Shown piece after piece: positions 28,801-39,154 of a stretch of 64,000 bases of DNA. Every line of letters starts with the position of its first letter. Position 1 is the stretch's first letter. The translations under genes were made by a program, and so were the position numbers. This DNA is from Marthasterias glacialis (Eukaryota > Echinodermata > Asteroidea > Forcipulatida > Asteriidae). The notes under the pieces were generated by a model. It searched no databases. It saw only the letters and a list, made by a program, of their open reading frames with translations, and was not told the DNA's origin. The stretch lies in NCBI GenBank assembly GCA_911728455.2, contig OU452222.1:10261575-10325574 (forward strand), in the 5' to 3' direction.

Positions 28801-31800
28801 ATTGATTGAAACTGTACATAGTCATAGTTTAAATGTACCTTGAGTGGATATACTATCCACGGTGTTAGATGTCAAACGGAAATGAATAAAACAACAAATA
28901 TATTTCTGTTTTTCATTTAAGAATAAACTGAATATTAATTTATGATTTATGTCTGTGGACGAAATGTAGTTTGATAGTGTCTGCGGTATGAGGGCCTTGA
29001 CTGATTGTAGGGTGTGTTGTACCATTGGGATTTATGGCAACTTGGATTGAAATGTTTATTTCAATAAAAGTGAATAATAGTGAAGCCCGGTTCATACTTC
29101 ACGCAAATGCGAACTTGAAGCGAATTTGACGTCACTCCCCTAGATTTGCGGTGAATATGTCACAAGAGTTGAGCACATTTCAACTTGAACGAAATAACCG
29201 TTGCAAATTTGTGACGTCAAATCCGCTTCGCATTGTGTGAAGAATGAAGAAGGCTTTAGTCAGTTTTGGAGAACCAAGAAATTTGTCTACCTGTGTTTTG
29301 TTCTGTAAAACAATTTGGGGAAGGAAATAAAAAAGAGTATTACAATATTTTGACAGTGCTTCAACCAAAGTATTGCACTGATTTACAGTATGCACCCAGC
29401 ATGCACCCTTGGAGTTTTCAGTTAGTGACCAAAACTGATTTGACCTGGTATATTGCCCCACAAGATCGATCGTAGGGCACAGGAGCAAACTGAATCCCAG
29501 ATGGCCTTGTCAAATAAACCACTCCAAACAAACCCCTTATTTCATGAAAAGAATCCTTTCCTTTGTGGTTCTTTCCTGATGTGAGGTCAAACTTGACTGT
29601 TCTCTGGAATAATAGTTATTGTACAGTCTCACTTTTTGTTTGTTTGGTTTCTTATGTTTTTTGTGATTTTAATGATTTGTTTTTATGGTGTTTGGACAGA
29701 ATGACACACAAAAAAGGCATAATTTTGTTGATGGATCAGCTGATTTCCTCCTTTTTTCCTGTGGGTGTTTGTGTCATGGAAAACTGAAAAACACACAAGC
29801 ATTTGTGTTCAAGGCAGTTAATTTTTCTTTTATTGGTCATTTTCAGTTTGGATTTAAGAAAAAGTGAAGTTTGTCTAATCCCGAATTCCAGATATATTTT
29901 CTCCCGTTCAACACAATGGAAAGGAAAGAATAGTCTGGACCCCTTTTTAATGTAGTAATATTATAATACAAACACTTGTGAGGTGCTGGTGTCCACATAC
30001 TCATGGCGCATATTGGAATCATTACTCATGATTGATAAAATGTACAGGGATAAAGCAATTGGCATCATGAAGGTTCGTTAGAATGAACCTTAAAAAAATT
30101 CATATCTTCTCTTTGATCACAGATACTTAGATATTCAACATGTTCAACCATATTAAAATCGTTCATACTGTATGGGCTGTTGCTGCTCATCACTATGTAG
30201 ATGTACAGTGTAGGATTCAAACTCTGTAATAATTTTCTCATTGCACACTGCATACAGTCGAGACTCGGTTAATACTGAACACTGACACTGCTCCTTCTAC
30301 CACAGGAGTGCTGATTGATTTTTAATTAATTTAATTACCTGCGTAAATCGGAACCTTAATTAACTAAGTACATGTATAAACTTACAATCTGAAGGCAGTG
30401 TTTCACTCCTAAAAGGGCAAGGCCATTTTCCAGAAAAAGGGGGCTTTTCTATGAGAATTTTTTTTCAAGGGGAAACAAGGACAAACTGAGGGCAATGGAG
30501 GCAATTGCTTGTTTGTCTGAAACGTGCACCAAAAAAAAAACACCCCCAATTGAAAGTTCTGTATGAGGAAAGTGTAAATCTCTGTTTGAACTCTACAAAG
30601 GTCAAAGTTGCCCCAAAACGCAATTGCTGTGTTTTAATTTGACGCTTTTCATACCCCAGGGCAGGCTAAAGTTATTCCGCAGCATTGCTTATGCAAAAAC
30701 AATTGTCTGAAAACAGGAATGGAGAACATGTAAGTGTTGGAATAGCACTTTGAAAATGGATTGGTGCAGATGTTTTTCACCAACACGAACCCTCCCTTTA
30801 AGAGCCCCTTGATATTTTAATAATGGCTTGATGTCCTGTGGGTCCGTGCCTGGATCTTGATTACTTTTATGCAGTATGATTACAAGGTGCTATCTCTAAA
30901 TGTAGAGTCTTCTTTTTAATAAAATGAGAATTGAGGCTTAACCATGATTGTGTCGCTTTGTTTTTGATTAGTGGCCTGACCTGGTTTCTGTTGAACCCGG
31001 ATGTATCAGATTTGAGCACAACTGGTATTTTGGGGTTTGCAAAATTGTTTTAAGAAACCTTTTTTTGTTGTTTTTTTGTTACAGGACGATCCGATCGCAC
31101 AGCAAATTCAAGACGCAATCAAGAAATCCACACAGACCACCATCACATCATCAAAGCCCTCAAAATCATCCTACAAGTCTAAATCATCCAAATCAAAATC
31201 AAAGGCCCGCGACAAGTCACGCAGTGCCCAGCAGCAGTCTGCCCAGGCACGCCGTTACGCTGTCATCACCAGCCTCCGTGGCATAGACCTGAATGAACTT
31301 GACACAGAGTCTAAGAATCCAACCCCTAAAAAGACTGCACCTGTCAAAAGGACACCCTCAAAGTTGAAAATATGGAACAGGCTGAGTGCGCAGAAGAAGG
31401 CCGCTGCAGCAGCGGAAACAGCCGAAGAGGAAATGGCAAAGAAACTGTTTTGTTTGTACGATGTGGTGCAGGAGGATGGAGCAGCAACGGCAAAAACTAA
31501 TGGCCAATCACAGGTAATAATTGGATTCTTTGGTTTTCAATTTAAGGTTCCTTCCCGAGAGAAGGTAGCCTTGTCCCCCTACAAATAGATCCCCTGAAGA
31601 AAAGAAAAAAATAATTAATAAAAAGAAAAATTTCAAACCAAACTGTTTTGGGAGTGACTTTGATTGTATTCACAAAGATTTAAATCAGATTAAATCCCTT
31701 TAGCTTTATCCAAGGCGTCACTCTTGCCTCAGAGGAGAAAACAAGCATGAAATCGCTCGACGTCATCTACATGTTATCCATAAAATATAATTACCCCACT

Positions 31801-34800
31801 CGCGCTCTCTCCTCCGCCCCTTGGCATTTGCCAAGCATTATACAATCAACCCCCCCTTACTGTAAGGAGACACTGTGTTCAAGTATTGTAGATTAGACAT
31901 GCAGGTGCCTGCTGTTTGTCCCAGTGTGATCTTAGGGGCTTGCTTCTTTAATGATTTGGGGTCGTTGCAGCTTAAACTGAAATTTAACACATTTACCTTT
32001 TTCCAAATTTATGCAGTAGTACTTGTTGGGTAATGTCCACGTAAATACAGTAGAAATTTCTTAAAGTTCTTGGTATTTCTCAAAGATGGATTATAGATCT
32101 CACAAGTTTCGGTTGGTTCGGAAGTCGATTAACCAGTTGGCGCCGGATGATGTGTATATTACGCAAATGCTCCCCTGCCTGGAAACAGAAGCCGTTTTAT
32201 TACAGTCTTGTGTAAAAGCACTGGCGCAAAGGTCGCCCGGACATTCCACTGCTGAGCTTGCCCAGACCACACACACGTCGTCTATTGCTTCATTTCACTC
32301 ACACAAATACAAAACATAGTCTTGAATATTTTGGCATTTTCTGGCTATTGAGGGATGGTTGTGTAATTGTCATTTTGTTCCAAGGAGAGGATCATATCGA
32401 GAGGCTTCCACCATTGTTTATTTATTGTATTTCGGCTCAATGGAGGTAAGACGGTCAGAGTGAGCCGGGAATCGATCCATGGTTCCAGGTTTAGTACCAG
32501 TCCTATGCCGCAGGTAACTGCCGATGTTTTGCAATTCACAGTGAGTGAATTTGACATTTTCTCGGTTGAGAAAACAAAATGCTCGATGTAATACAGAGAA
32601 TCTTTGTTCTCTTGTCTTTGTCAAGTCTGGGTTTCTTTGTGCCAGCGGTACTATCAAAGAAAAATGATTCCGGCAGTTCCGACAAAATAATCCTGTCAAG
32701 TGAACAGAAAAAAATGGAAGATCCCTGGCGGCAACTGGTCAAAGACATTGCTTAAAGTTACTTTATAAGGGTTGGTGACATTTGTATTGCAAGTATTCTT
32801 GGAGGAGGGTCTGTTATGAAATTAGTTCTTCAAATAAAGCTATTGAAGCAGCAGTTATTTTTGAAAGACAAATTAGTCATGGTTTTACAAATGGCCTCAA
32901 TGCCGCTTTACCGATTTTCTCCTGTTGCACAAGCTGTCATAAAATCAAACTTTTTATGAAGAGTATCCTGTGGTCCTCATTCAATGGCATGAGCTAAAAG
33001 TGGCTAAAAGTGTTTATCCCAGATCCCCAAACTCTTTAAATAACCTGGAGAGAACCCTGCACCCCTGCCCTCATTGTAAAGTAGTCACTTTTCTGGGAGT
33101 GCTCCTTAGTCCACATTGTAAGTACCATGTATAACATTTCCACACTCAGCAAAAGTCTCTTTTTTTTCCCCTTCTACCCTCAGCTCAAGTGGTTCGATTG
33201 TGAAATGCACTCTGCTTAAATGTCCTCCATTTTGTTTCAGGCTGCTCTAGATTTCGTGTGGAGAGAAAAATATGTGCAAGTTTGCGAGTTGCCACTGGAC
33301 ATGCTGGATGTGCATGAATTGCCATGGCAAAAAATTAAGTACACAGAATTTAAGTTCTAGTGTGGGTAGGATGTAGGTTCAAATCCCAGCCAGGCCCCTT
33401 TGGCACTTGTGTCCTTGAGCAAGACACTGAACCATAATTACTCAGTCCTACTGGCAATGGATCTTATAAAGAATGTGTCCTGATATGATATAACCTGAAA
33501 ATGCCCTCACACACATGAGTATCAGTTGCATTGGAACACTTTAAAATGTTTTATACATACTTGTCAGATTTGAAAACTTATAATATCGTTTATTCATTAC
33601 ATTGCATTTTGATCATTTTCATGACTAAGTACATGAAAATGTACGTGTTTTGTCTTAAATTGCATAAATCACTAAACCTGACAACAACAAAAACTCTTCC
33701 TTCATATTATACAAGAAAGAGGCAATATCAAGTAAGAAGGTTGGAACATACAATGTAATTGTCCGGCAGTGTCAAGTACGAGATAGACACGTATTTGAAA
33801 ATTACTGGAGAGGGCCTCTCATTACTGCGCTGACTATGGAATTAAACATGTGTCCACAAGTCTTTATCGCTGACTTGAATATTCACAATGGGAGGGAGGT
33901 GCCCAACTTAAAGAGATCTTAGAGAGATGGCACAGGATACGTGTAGTAACATCCTCTATAGGGCTCTCCTGTGCACAAATTAAAGTTAAGGCTGATCATA
34001 GGGGAGACAAGTGGTAGATATTGAAAGATCTGTTGATGTGGGACATAGAACTCAGTCAAACTAGCCTAGAATTTGTTAAGACAATGACTTTTATAGCCTT
34101 GATGCCAGTTCAAATGTTCCCATAAATTTGAAGTTCCGATTCGCATTTTTTTTTCAAAGTAAGTGATATTGCTCCTACATAATACATGTACAAGAACAAT
34201 TTTCTGTCAATGTCTTCGATATCTTTATTCAACATACGTACATGTGTAGGTTGAGAAAGTACCTTAAGTTAAATCCAATGTGTGAACGGAATTAAGAAGG
34301 AGTCATCTGTGGCAGAGCTGTTTTATTATTTATATTGTGTAAGGATGAATAATTCAGTTTAATTGGCCCTCACATGTACAGGTCAAAAAGTTAAGGACAA
34401 CACTTATTAGGTCTTGTCTCCTGGTTATGGGGCACCACAGGGGTTAACATGGGGAACTTATAGTGACACAAGCAAAATAGACTTGTAAGATAATCTGCAG
34501 ACATGTTATTGTACTTTGTGTGCAATCTTCTAAATAGAAAGGTGAGCACCTATAGGAGACTTTGGAATGATAGGTGGTAGCAGACTTCAGGTAAATTGAC
34601 ATTTTGTATGTAGATATGAGGATGAGCACATTTTTGAGAAAAATGGATATACCTCGTAAGTCTGCTGTCATTTACATGTGTGTAGCGTCCTCAAAAGTCT
34701 CCCATTGTGGTAAATTGTGGATGTTTTAAAAACAACGTTGGCTGAGTGAGAGGAAGCATTCTTCCATCTTCCTAAGGAACGGTGAAGTAAAAGTTTTGAA

Positions 34801-37800
34801 TAGTAGTGAGAGACTTGTGCTGAAGTCATTGTACTCTCACTGTATGACCTTTGGAATAAGCTTCAGGTTTCTGGAACTCTAACTCACCGGAAACCCTCCC
34901 TGCCGAGGTGTCTGAAGCTCACTCCCCCCCCCCAACATCTTTAACGATTCCTCCAAACAACCTCATGCATCACCCTCAGCAAGAGGACTCACTGCATGTC
35001 GCTTTCACCATCACAATCCTAACCTTTCTTCAAGTGCCAAGTGCCAATGCTTTAAAGGATGTATGCCATACTGCCTTGTCCATATGCCATGTAAAGTTTG
35101 TAATTAATAAGTATTGAATCGGCTTGAAATATACCTGTTTAGATCCCCTTTTATGTTTTTACAACTTATTTTATTTAAAGTATTTCTCTCTTGCAACGCC
35201 CACAAAAATCAGACCTTGTTCTAGTGACATCACTGATGAAACAAGAAACGTAACCAAAATGTTTGAATTTCATTGCTACCATACATGCACGTATGTACTC
35301 TTAAGGTAAGCACAAGCATTTCTTAACATTTCTCGTGCCACCGGTGACGTCATACGCAAACGTCGAAAGCCAGGTTTGTTTTCTCTGGGCGTTCCCGGAG
35401 AACATAATTTTAAATGAAATAAATTGAAAATTGTACATGTGTATAAAAAAGTCAGGGGTTCACAGCAGGTGTTTTTTCAGTTGATTTGTTAATGATTACT
35501 TGCCAACTTATGGCATATAGTCAAGCCAGTATATGGCACACATCCCTTAAATCAACTGAATGGTAGAGTGATGATCATGTAGTTGGCAAACTATGATTCA
35601 GAGTTCAGAGGTTGCCTTCTTAATGATCACATTTGACAGTTCTATCACTCAGTCCTTAGATGGTTATGTACAAATGTACGTGTACATATGTACAGATACA
35701 TGTAGGACTTAAGGTATCCGAAAATGCAGATACTTAAAACACTTTCTTGAAGGCATTGTAGGGTATAAAACTGGTAAAAATCAGAAAATTAATTGCTGAT
35801 ATCTAAGCTAAAATCTTACTCCTAAAGAGGTGATGCCAATTAAAAAAAAAAGGGTTACTTTAATATGGTACAATTTTAAGGAAAGTATTGAGGGCAAAGA
35901 ATTAAATGCCATGAAAAAAAGTGGTTTTAGATTTGTCAAAAAGTTGAAGAGGTTTTTTTAAGTTTAACTATTATTGGCTGTTGTAACCAACACCAATAAG
36001 CTCTGAAATTTCTGTTAAAAACCGTGGAAACATAACATAACCTTACAGGGATTAGGTGTGTACAGGTGTTGTTAAATGTTAATTTGGGTCATCTGCAATT
36101 ACGGCACAGTATGGGTAGTTGGTAAACATTGACTCACTCAAGAAGTACGCCAGGTTGGGTTCCTAACGACCCATTTGACAGACTCATCACTCAACCAATG
36201 GACCCAGTTCAAGTTCTGAAAAGGCAGTCTGCCATTTGACAGACAGACACTTTTACTTAAAGGGTGTTCATTTCTGAAATGAATCTCTTGCACATGCATA
36301 CAAAACAAACATGGCCTTGGAATTTCATTTTGCTGTTGGGAAAATCTACATGTATGTCTATGATAAATTGCACTAGTGTTTAAAGGGCAACAATGCCAAG
36401 ACAAGAACAACAGAATCAATGGGCCCCTTGCCCCAAGACCAGATACCACAATCATGTGACACATCTACACCCCAATAAACTTTAAAATGAGAATGGGAGA
36501 TAAAGGTTCACAAGAGTTCCAGACCGACCTTTGAGAGGTGGTAAATTGCATTCAAATTCTGCACTTGAGCAAGATCAGAATTTGGTCTATGAGTTTTTTT
36601 AAAATTCTGCCTCATTTATAAATGAAATTTAAGCTCGCTTAACCCTTTTCTACAGCACCCAAAAAGCCGTTCAATATTTGCATCAATACTTGTGCCCTCC
36701 CCTCTGCCTTTCTTCTTCATAAAAATAAAATTCCCTTTCTCAGAAATGGTTTGACCATTCCAGATGACAAATTGCCTGGTCTGCATGTTATTTACCAGAC
36801 ACATTTTCTAAGCCTTCACATGTGACCTTCCCCCACAAAAATTATGAGAGAGAGAGAGTGAAGTTGTAAAACATTAAAAGCAGGCAGGGCCATACAAGTC
36901 AAAGATTAATGCAGGAAAGTAGTGGAATGTTTCAATCTTTCCAGCATCAGGACAAATTTATTATTCGTATCCACAAGTGTTGTATTACATTTTAAGCTAG
37001 TTTTCTACTCAGTGCCAAAACTGTACGTTAAATCTCAGTTAAAAAAGACATGCTTACTTTACAGTTCCACTCATTTTTGTTGCACCATACTTGTACAAGG
37101 AGATTGAGCTGTTAGATTTCTCTGCAGAAAGACTCTGCAGCATAGAGTAGCTTCAGTTTTTCCCACAGTGATAAGCAGTGATATTTATCACTGTTGCCAG
37201 CAATTTGTTGGCATGCTTGGAAATGCGGTCGGAATTAAAGGAATTTTTAAAAGAAATAATCAAAGTGTCTTGAGGATCCAAATGAATGCAAAGCTTCTTG
37301 TAACTAATGTTCAACCATTCTTTTAATTGTACTCTCTTTTGGTAAATTCTTCTTGGTTACTTGCAAATGCAATGCATGCTATGTTCTCTTGTACCACTGT
37401 GCTTCCAATTTTAGTTTCAAGACAGCATTGGCACTTATGCAGACCCACAACCTCACAATTCTTCAAAGCCCAACAGTCTAAACCACGTGCCCACAGTGCC
37501 GTTTACTCCCAAAACATTTTTTCATTCACCACAACAGGCAAAGACATCCGATAAGAAAGGAGCCGACAACCCGGACGTCATCCTCTGCAACTCCGTTCAG
37601 ATGGTCCGAGAAAAACTGGTCATTGATGACAAGAGTCCCGAGACGGACTATGTCTACGATCTCTACTACATTGAGGAGGGGCCAGTGGACTTAAACGCAG
37701 CGACAATTGGGATGCACAGCGGGCCAGACCAGGAACTGATCTATGAGCACTTTGTGGACCAGGAACAGTATGAGATGTATGAGGACGACAGTGATAGCAA

Positions 37801-38531
37801 CGAAGAGGGGAACTGGAGAAACGATTACCCTGAGGATGAGCCAGATAAGAGTGAGCAGCATTCTTAAGACCCTTATCTTGGCCTTGATTTCCCTTCAAAC
37901 TGAAGCGTAATATTTGAAGGGAAACACTCATAAATGACACCACATGATATTAGTGTTTCCTTTATGGTAGATTTTCACATCGAGGTGGTGATACTGGCAA
38001 AAAATAAGCCAGGTGGGCCGCCCTGCTTTTGAATTGGCAGGGGGAAACACTGCCTTCAAAGATAAAGCTTTGGGTCTGCAGATGATTATTTAGTCGGAAA
38101 CTTGCACATCAGTGCTCTGTTTTATGAACCAGGTAAAACAGAGTTTCATTCAAAGTAGTCAAAGCAGTACACATTGCATTTGAATAGTGTTTTAAATTAT
38201 AAATTTGGTCTGAGGGTGAAATGTGCTGCCATTTATTGTTGTAGTTTCTGGAGAAAAAAAGTTGAAGTCACATTTCAAAAACTAAAACCATGCACCCAGC
38301 AGGCCACAGAGGATCCTGAACCAAAAAGGTCCTCAGCAACTAACTTTTTAAAGCTTGTCTTTCTTTCTGGTTGTTGCAGGGCATCCAGACCTCTTTGATG
38401 AGCTAATTGATGACTACTGCTATGGGGACCAGTCTAGTGATGACGACTTCGGGGAGTATTCAGATTACAAGAAGCGGCCAGGACGCAACATGCTCAACTA
38501 CAATGACGACGATCTAGATTGCTTTTCCTGA
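4807..38531 (+). CDS. SLC7A6OS: SLC7A6OS / Iwr1-family RNA polymerase II nuclear localization protein
   Basis: Iwr1-family proteins bind assembled RNA polymerase II and direct its nuclear import. Exons: 4807-5028, 31085-31513, 37538-37850 and 38380-38531, phases 0, 0 and 1, giving 371 aa. Exon 1 begins ATVLRVRRKR, the family's basic N-terminal motif, and ends VFKFAGTVGRK, aligning with human up to the same splice point. Exon 2 opens DDPIAQQIQDAI, then a Ser/Lys-rich stretch and an Ala-rich helix. Exon 3 carries the Iwr1 core (DPDVILCNSV near residue 230, then DYVYDLYY and an acidic NEEGNWRNDYPEDE). Exon 4 is acidic and ends DDDLDCFS. Intron 1 is 26 kb, intron 2 about 6 kb and intron 3 529 bp. 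The alignment across exon 1-exon 2 leaves no room for a missed exon. A longer, K/S-rich middle makes it larger than the human protein (about 309 aa). Confidence 0.95.
5592..5919. repeat. Tandem duplication, period about 177 bp
   Basis: The segment from about 5592 to 5743 recurs at about 5769-5919. Both halves contain ATGATGCGTCATTG, then AATATGATGCATGAATG, ATTATTTCTTAG and GATGCAGGCTGATAAAATAATTGT, with scattered substitutions and a short unmatched spacer. It lies early in SLC7A6OS intron 1. Confidence 0.85.
7338..7402 (-). mobile_element. MITE family A fragment
   Basis: Reverse-orientation fragment reading GGGCACTAAGGCGATG then GCCTCCATGAAGTATC. It matches the terminal part of the full-length copy at 21553-21726. 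Confidence 0.6.
8818..8913 (-). mobile_element. MITE family A copy (partial)
   Basis: Contains GAAGGGCAC, a poly-G core, the palindrome GGAGGCAATTGCCTC and the terminus GTAGTATCAGGCCTG, in reverse orientation relative to the copy at 21553. Confidence 0.7.
9368..9545 (-). mobile_element. tRNA-derived SINE copy, degraded
   Basis: Read on the minus strand it runs from TCCAAGTGGACTAG through a degraded B-box region (TTTGAATCTTGG) to the shared body (CTTCGAGCAAGACACTTTATATT) seen also at 33361, 50108 and 61489. The match is partial, so boundaries are approximate. Confidence 0.55.
11570..11716 (+). mobile_element. MITE family A copy
   Basis: Forward copy: GGCTTGATTCTTTATGG, GGGGCAACTGCCTCC, CTAGTCATTGCCTTGG, CTTGAAATTTTCC and CTGCCTTGCCCTGAAC, co-linear with the copy at 21553-21726. 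Confidence 0.8.
14146..14291 (-). mobile_element. MITE family A copy with both ends
   Basis: Starts CAGGCCTGATACTCCACTC and ends TGCCTCCATGAAGCAGGTCTGG. The two ends are inverted repeats of each other (CAGGCCTGATACT against CCAGACCTGCTT). It is reverse orientation relative to the copy at 21553. Confidence 0.8.
15766..15840. repeat. G-rich interspersed element ending CTGGCTACGCCGCTG
   Basis: A poly-G run, then CCCCTGTGCCCCCC, a short A run and TCCTGGCTACGCCGCTG. The structure resembles the element at 19668-19905, which reads in the same general pattern (GGGGG, CCCCC, ACACCACTGCCC). Identity of the family is not established. Confidence 0.45.
16141..16209. repeat. GTTT microsatellite followed by poly-T/poly-G
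   Basis: Runs of GTTT and TTTG repeats with a few interruptions, followed by a long T run and a run of ten or more G (16215-16242). Confidence 0.85.
19668..19905. repeat. GC-rich interspersed element with A-rich segment
   Basis: Starts near GTGCAATAGCGGAACC, has GGGGAGGGAGTGCC, two C-rich blocks and an A/G tract, and ends GTCTGGTTACACCACTGCCC. Boundaries are approximate; related in layout to 15766-15840. Confidence 0.45.
20404..20446. repeat. TACAA pentanucleotide microsatellite
   Basis: About eight near-perfect tandem copies of TACAA. Confidence 0.95.
20925..21065. other. CpG-rich patch inside SLC7A6OS intron 1
   Basis: Against AT-rich flanks this stretch has dense CpG (TCGGCGCGATAACGG, GACGACTACGATACGC, TTCCCGCGTACGTAG). 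It could be a regulatory island or an unmethylated remnant. No start codon with coding sequence follows it. Confidence 0.35.
21553..21726 (+). mobile_element. MITE family A, best full-length copy (174 bp)
   Basis: Starts TTCCTGATACTTCAC and ends AAGCAATCAGGCCTG, giving imperfect terminal inverted repeats of the form CAGGCCTGAT-CTTCA. Just inside the left end is a strong palindrome, GGCAACGGAGGCAA pairing with TTGCCTCCGTTGCC. No open frame is present, so it would be non-autonomous. Confidence 0.85.
22738..22868 (+). mobile_element. MITE family A copy
   Basis: TAGGCCTGGTGCTTCAC at the left, GAGGCAACTGCCTCC inside, GTCATTGCCTTGGTGCC, then CTGCCTTGCCCGTTC and AAGAATGAAGTATGAGGC at the right. Confidence 0.85.
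23690..23816 (+). mobile_element. MITE family A copy, degraded
   Basis: ATTGCCCC with a C run, TTGCCTTGGACTTGGTGCC, ATGAAATTATT, TATGAGGAAGG and TTCAGGTCTG, co-linear with the full-length copy but with expanded homopolymers. Confidence 0.55.
24970..25311 (-). repeat. 342-bp dispersed repeat, copy 1
   Basis: The reverse complement aligns end to end with 32401-32742: AGAGGCTTCCACCATTG, TGGAGGTAAGA, TTTGACATTTTCTCG, TTTGTTCTCTTG, GTTTCTTTATGCCAG and AAATGGAAGAT occur in the same order. Copy 1 also carries three tandem 18-bp units (25083-25135, TTGGCAAAGCCAAGGGAC) where copy 2 has one. The flanks show no clear terminal repeat. Confidence 0.85.
25083..25135. repeat. 18-bp tandem repeat, three units
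   Basis: TTGGCAAAGCCAAGGGAC recurs with starts at 25083, 25101 and 25119. It sits inside the 342-bp dispersed repeat. Confidence 0.95.
27234..27347. mobile_element. 114-bp MITE with GGGCCCAATTT termini, distinct core
   Basis: Left end GGCCCAATTTTGTGGCACT, right end AGTGCCATGAAATTGGGCC: near-perfect terminal inverted repeats of 19 bp. The termini resemble family B, but the interior (CACTGCAGAATATTGC, CGAGGCCCGTAG) does not. Confidence 0.85.
28310..28390 (-). mobile_element. MITE family A fragment
   Basis: TCTATTGGAAATATTTTTG, AAGGGGCACCAAGGCCATG and ACAGAGGCCATGG follow the reverse order of the family consensus. It accounts for part of an open frame at 28276-28560, which I therefore do not call a gene. 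Confidence 0.5.
30397..30517 (-). mobile_element. MITE family A copy, degraded
   Basis: CAGTGTTTCACTCC, AAAGGGCAAGGCC, TCTATGAGAATTT, AAGGGGAAACAAGG and AATGGAGGCAATTGC match the reverse orientation of the family. Confidence 0.6.
32401..32742 (+). repeat. 342-bp dispersed repeat, copy 2
   Basis: Inverted relative to 24970-25311 and about 7 kb downstream, so SLC7A6OS exon 2 lies between two arms of an inverted repeat. Both copies encode a similar short peptide frame (FDIFSVEKTK here, FDIFSIEKTK in copy 1), which may be coincidence or a decayed coding element. Confidence 0.8.
33241..33360 (+). CDS. SLC7A6OS: Candidate alternative terminal exon of SLC7A6OS
   Basis: A strong acceptor (CCATTTTGTTTCAG) is followed by 39 sense codons and TAG. 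The frame is phase 0, matching the phase-0 donor of exon 2. The peptide starts AALDFVWREKYVQVC and ends KIKYTEFKF. Splicing exon 2 to it would give a 256-aa protein without the Iwr1 core. A SINE begins at the base after the stop. This is an inference; a chance open stretch or another repeat's sequence is possible. Confidence 0.35.
   Translation, partial: AALDFVWREKYVQVCELPLDMLDVHELPWQKIKYTEFKF
33361..33490 (+). mobile_element. SINE copy, 5' truncated
   Basis: Begins around the B box (GGTTCAAATCC at 33374-33384), then CACTTGTGTCCTTGAGCAAG and ACACTGAACCATAATT, the body shared with 50108-50290. Confidence 0.75.
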
Positions 38532-38752
38532 GATGGGGCACCAGTAATCACTGGTATCCTAATTGATATACAGTACGTGCATGGATGGAAAGCTACAGCA
38601 GTAATTGAGTCATGTTTTGTTTCTTAAAGGCTGTGGTGGAGTAATTGGATGGAGTGATTTCTGCTCTTCCACGTTCTATGTCTTATGACCATTTCTGATT
38701 ATACACAGTATACGTTTTTATTACAGACAATTAACCCATTGCAAACTTAACA

Positions 38753-39079
38753 GGCCACAATTTCATGAAGCTGCTTAGCACACAAATTTGCTAAGCAAAA
38801 AAAGTTATTCCCTAGCACCATACAAGTTCACCTGCTAAAATTTGTTCGAGGCCATTTCCAAATTAGTGGCTATGGCTAAGGCTGGATCACCACGTTAATA
38901 TATGCGTTGAAAGGTACATTTCAGCTGCCCTTAGCAACAGCCACAGCCTATGACTGGCACCCCTCATACTTTCTGCTAAGCAAAATTAAGCACTTTCCAT
39001 GTGTTGTGTGTGACTAGTCCCCTTCTCGTTTTTGCTTAGCAGAGTAAATTTGCGAAGCAAGATTTTCTGAAATTGGTCC
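38753..39079. mobile_element. MITE family B copy (327 bp) in the SLC7A6OS 3' flank
   Basis: Left end GGCCACAATTTCATGAAGC then TGCTTAGCAC; right end TTTGCGAAGCAAG then TCTGAAATTGGTCC. The ends form inverted repeats. GCTTAGC/GCTAAGC motifs recur within. It lies upstream of the likely polyadenylation signal and may be in the 3' UTR. Confidence 0.75.
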
Positions 39080-39148
39080 TGCAGGACAGAACTTGTAAAG
39101 AGAGCTATTATCTTTTATTCTGAAAAATGCCAACAAATGAATAGCTTG

Positions 39149-39154
39149 AATAAA
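39149..39154 (+). terminator. Candidate polyadenylation signal of SLC7A6OS
   Basis: AATAAA about 620 bp after the stop codon; a second AATAAA lies at 39351-39356. No transcript data to choose between them. Confidence 0.35.

Larger units (their letters stand above)
5029..31084 (+). other. SLC7A6OS intron 1 (26 kb), repeat-rich, no convincing gene
   Basis: The donor is AAG|GTGAAT and the acceptor is a T-rich tract ending TTACAG. The intron holds about nine copies of one MITE family, a SINE, a 177-bp-period duplication, one arm of a 342-bp inverted repeat pair, two GGGG-rich elements and many poly-T/poly-A runs. Small open frames in it (for example 13632-13931, 15490-15783 minus and 28276-28560) are short, have no linked exons, or overlap repeats. 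I see no nested gene that I can support. Stretches not listed as repeats show AT-rich sequence only. Confidence 0.75.
31514..37537 (+). other. SLC7A6OS intron 2 (6 kb)
   Basis: Donor CAG|GTAATA, acceptor CACAACAG. It contains the second 342-bp repeat, a SINE and a candidate alternative terminal exon. The remainder (33500-37500) is AT-rich, with ACATGTA tracts near 35665-35704 and no supportable gene. Confidence 0.75.
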
